Source: Pelecanus crispus
Taxonomy: Eukaryota > Chordata > Aves > Pelecaniformes > Pelecanidae
Length of the DNA stretch: 64,000 bases
Reading direction: 5' to 3'
NCBI RefSeq assembly: GCF_030463565.1
Contig: NC_134644.1
Location: 132,119,388-132,183,387, forward strand
A program made the translations under genes and the position numbers. The number at the start of each line of letters is the position of its first letter. The stretch's first letter is position 1. A model generated the notes under the pieces. The model ran no database searches, had not been told where the DNA came from, and saw only the letters and a program-made list of their open reading frames with translations. Below, piece by piece: positions 62,401 through 64,000 of this stretch.

Positions 62401-64000
62401 TGCCAAAGATAATGGTCTTTTCCTCACACATGGGAGCTTATATTCCACACTTCACTGAAACACTGAGGTAAGCTGTAGCCTCCCAGTCTTACTGGGCAGA
62501 AATAAACTGGGCTGATTTTCTTAGTTTTGCTAAAGCACATTCTTGCGTACTAACCCAGAAAACATAACACCATGGACCAATATAATAAATTCAGAAGCAG
62601 GGAAAAGACCTGTGGGATTTGTTTTAGGTGTAGCTCTTCATTTTGTGGTACAAGGACCAAATCTGGATAGTGGCATTAATGTTTCATTATTTTTTTGACA
62701 GCTGGATGGTGCTGTTGCACAACAGACTTTATGAAAACAGAATCACTCCACCCACTACTGGCTCTTTTGAGCTTTTTTAGCCTCTTCCTGCAGAGGTAGC
62801 AGAATTCATGCAGGAGAAAGGGAAGGTTGGTGCTGTCTCTATAAACGGAAGAGGAGGACAAGAGTCTAAATCACTGCTGGAAAATAGGATGTTTCTGTGC
62901 AGCCCGAGAAGCTTTGGAAATATGGTCCTTGAAAGAGTATTTTTCACTGTGGTAATTCGATCACAGTGGAGCACTGAGCAGCAGCTGCAGGCTCTCTGCC
63001 AGGCCCGGGTGAATGTCCAGACTCCTGTCTGTGCATCTCACTATCTTACCTTTCTCATTGCCTTACAGCGTAAGGCCTTTGTATGTTTGGCTCTGGAAGT
63101 TTTCTGCTGCCACAATTGGGATGAGTCTGTGCTCTTGAAGGTGTTAGAAGAAAGTCCATGCAGCTCTAGAGTCCTGAAACTTCTTTGGGTTTAATAGCTG
63201 AAGCTTCTGAAAGGCAGGGAATTGCATGTGCTGCAGCTCTGAGTCTTTTTCATGGTCTTCTCCTAATAAAACTTTTCCACTTGAGTGAACCAGGGCATGT
63301 GTATAGGGGAGGTTTCCCTAAAACTTACCCAGAACAGATAGGATGAGTGAGTATGCAATGTTATTCTGCTCTAATGCCTTTGGAGGCAGCCCTGAAATGA
63401 TCTTAAAATTATCTGCATCTTTAAAGTCAATCCTCCAAAATAGCTATGAAAAAAGTAATTGTACTGCGAAAAAGGTTCGGAAAAGTAGTCCACTATTACA
63501 GGCTTTTATTCTCTTGCAAGAATTTGAGGCAACTAGAGGAAATGGTTCCCTAGGTATTAAAGTGGTAAAAAGTAAAACAAGCATATTTCAGAATTTATAC
63601 TGACTAAATGCAGTGGGTCATTAAAATAAAACCTCAGTATGTTTTTTATAAATGTCATGTATGTAATAACTAAGACGCATCAGATTTTGAATAAGTAATG
63701 CCTCTCCATCGTTTAGGCTTCTACCTTGATGCCTGCTATCTCAAAATCCTTTTTGGAGGATTTTCAGTTTTAAGGCCTTTAACATAATGATCCTCAAATC
63801 ATTACTTCCCTTTTGACAATTAAGATGCTAACTGAATGCAGCTAACCTGACATTCCTTTGCATCTTGCCTGTCTCCCCCTTCAGCATCCTTTTCAATAAG
63901 CTCAAACTCTTTGTCTTCATGCTGATGCTATATTCTGCCCTCTGAACACCGTTCTCCTATTACATTATTTTTTGGATTTTTTCCTCAGATACAATACTGT
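59500..64000. other. Sequence downstream of CHCHD7, no gene recognised
   Basis: In mammals SDR16C5 follows on the opposite strand, but no short-chain dehydrogenase motif or exon is visible here. Two unassigned open frames stand out by length, 60092-59712 (minus, 126 codons) and 62808-63194 (plus, 128 codons), but neither shows a domain. Confidence 0.5.

Noticed and set aside
62808-63194. 128-codon open frame on the plus strand
   Set aside because: No domain or family resemblance; most likely chance. It was checked as a possible SDR16C5 exon and does not fit.
1-64000. CRISPR arrays, tRNA or rRNA genes, bacterial operons, integrated viral genes
   Set aside because: No regularly spaced repeats, no cloverleaf or rRNA sequence and no viral coding frames were recognised. 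The window is ordinary vertebrate nuclear DNA.

Overview
The window looks like nuclear DNA of a bird, or at least a sauropsid. Evidence: spliced vertebrate genes with long AT-rich introns, a CpG-island promoter, few interspersed repeats, and decayed LINE copies whose 3' ends look like the CR1 family. No prokaryotic, viral or CRISPR-like features were seen. I could not assign a species.

Two protein-coding genes are supported, arranged head to head. PLAG1 (minus strand, about 1825-54400) encodes a seven-C2H2-zinc-finger transcription factor. All coding sequence lies in two exons (8832-8591 and 8002-6739), which join exactly into 501 codons plus stop. A long AT-rich 3' UTR follows, with candidate polyadenylation signals near 6200 (proximal) and 1846 (distal). 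A non-coding first exon is inferred at about 54400-54254, so most of the window (8950-54253) is PLAG1 5' intron. CHCHD7 (plus strand, about 54.7-59.5 kb) encodes a small twin-CX9C protein of the mitochondrial intermembrane space. Its 84 codons lie in three exons (57741-57794, 58358-58456, 59265-59366) behind a GC-rich non-coding exon ending at 54802.

The genes share a CpG island (about 53.5-55.4 kb) and a compact bidirectional promoter (about 54.4-54.74 kb) with a YY1-like element, CCAAT boxes, a CRE-like element and short CCG/GGC runs. The same head-to-head pair is known in mammals.

Layout: 1-1820, sequence downstream of PLAG1 with no gene seen; 1825-6738, PLAG1 3' UTR; 6739-8949, PLAG1 coding exons; 8950-54253, PLAG1 5' intron(s), with an internal GC/CpG-rich island near 10.1 kb, a DNA-transposon-like element with inverted termini at 15.86-16.62 kb, CR1 fossils at 14.5, 20.2-21.5 and 34.3-34.9 kb, and many A-rich tracts; 54254-54802, first exons and promoter; 54803-59490, CHCHD7; 59500-64000, no recognised gene.

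No new biological system was found. The points most worth a second look are the promoter CCG tract, a proximal poly(A) site that would remove a cluster of microRNA seed matches from the PLAG1 mRNA, a let-7 match inside the PLAG1 coding sequence, and the intragenic CpG-rich island.
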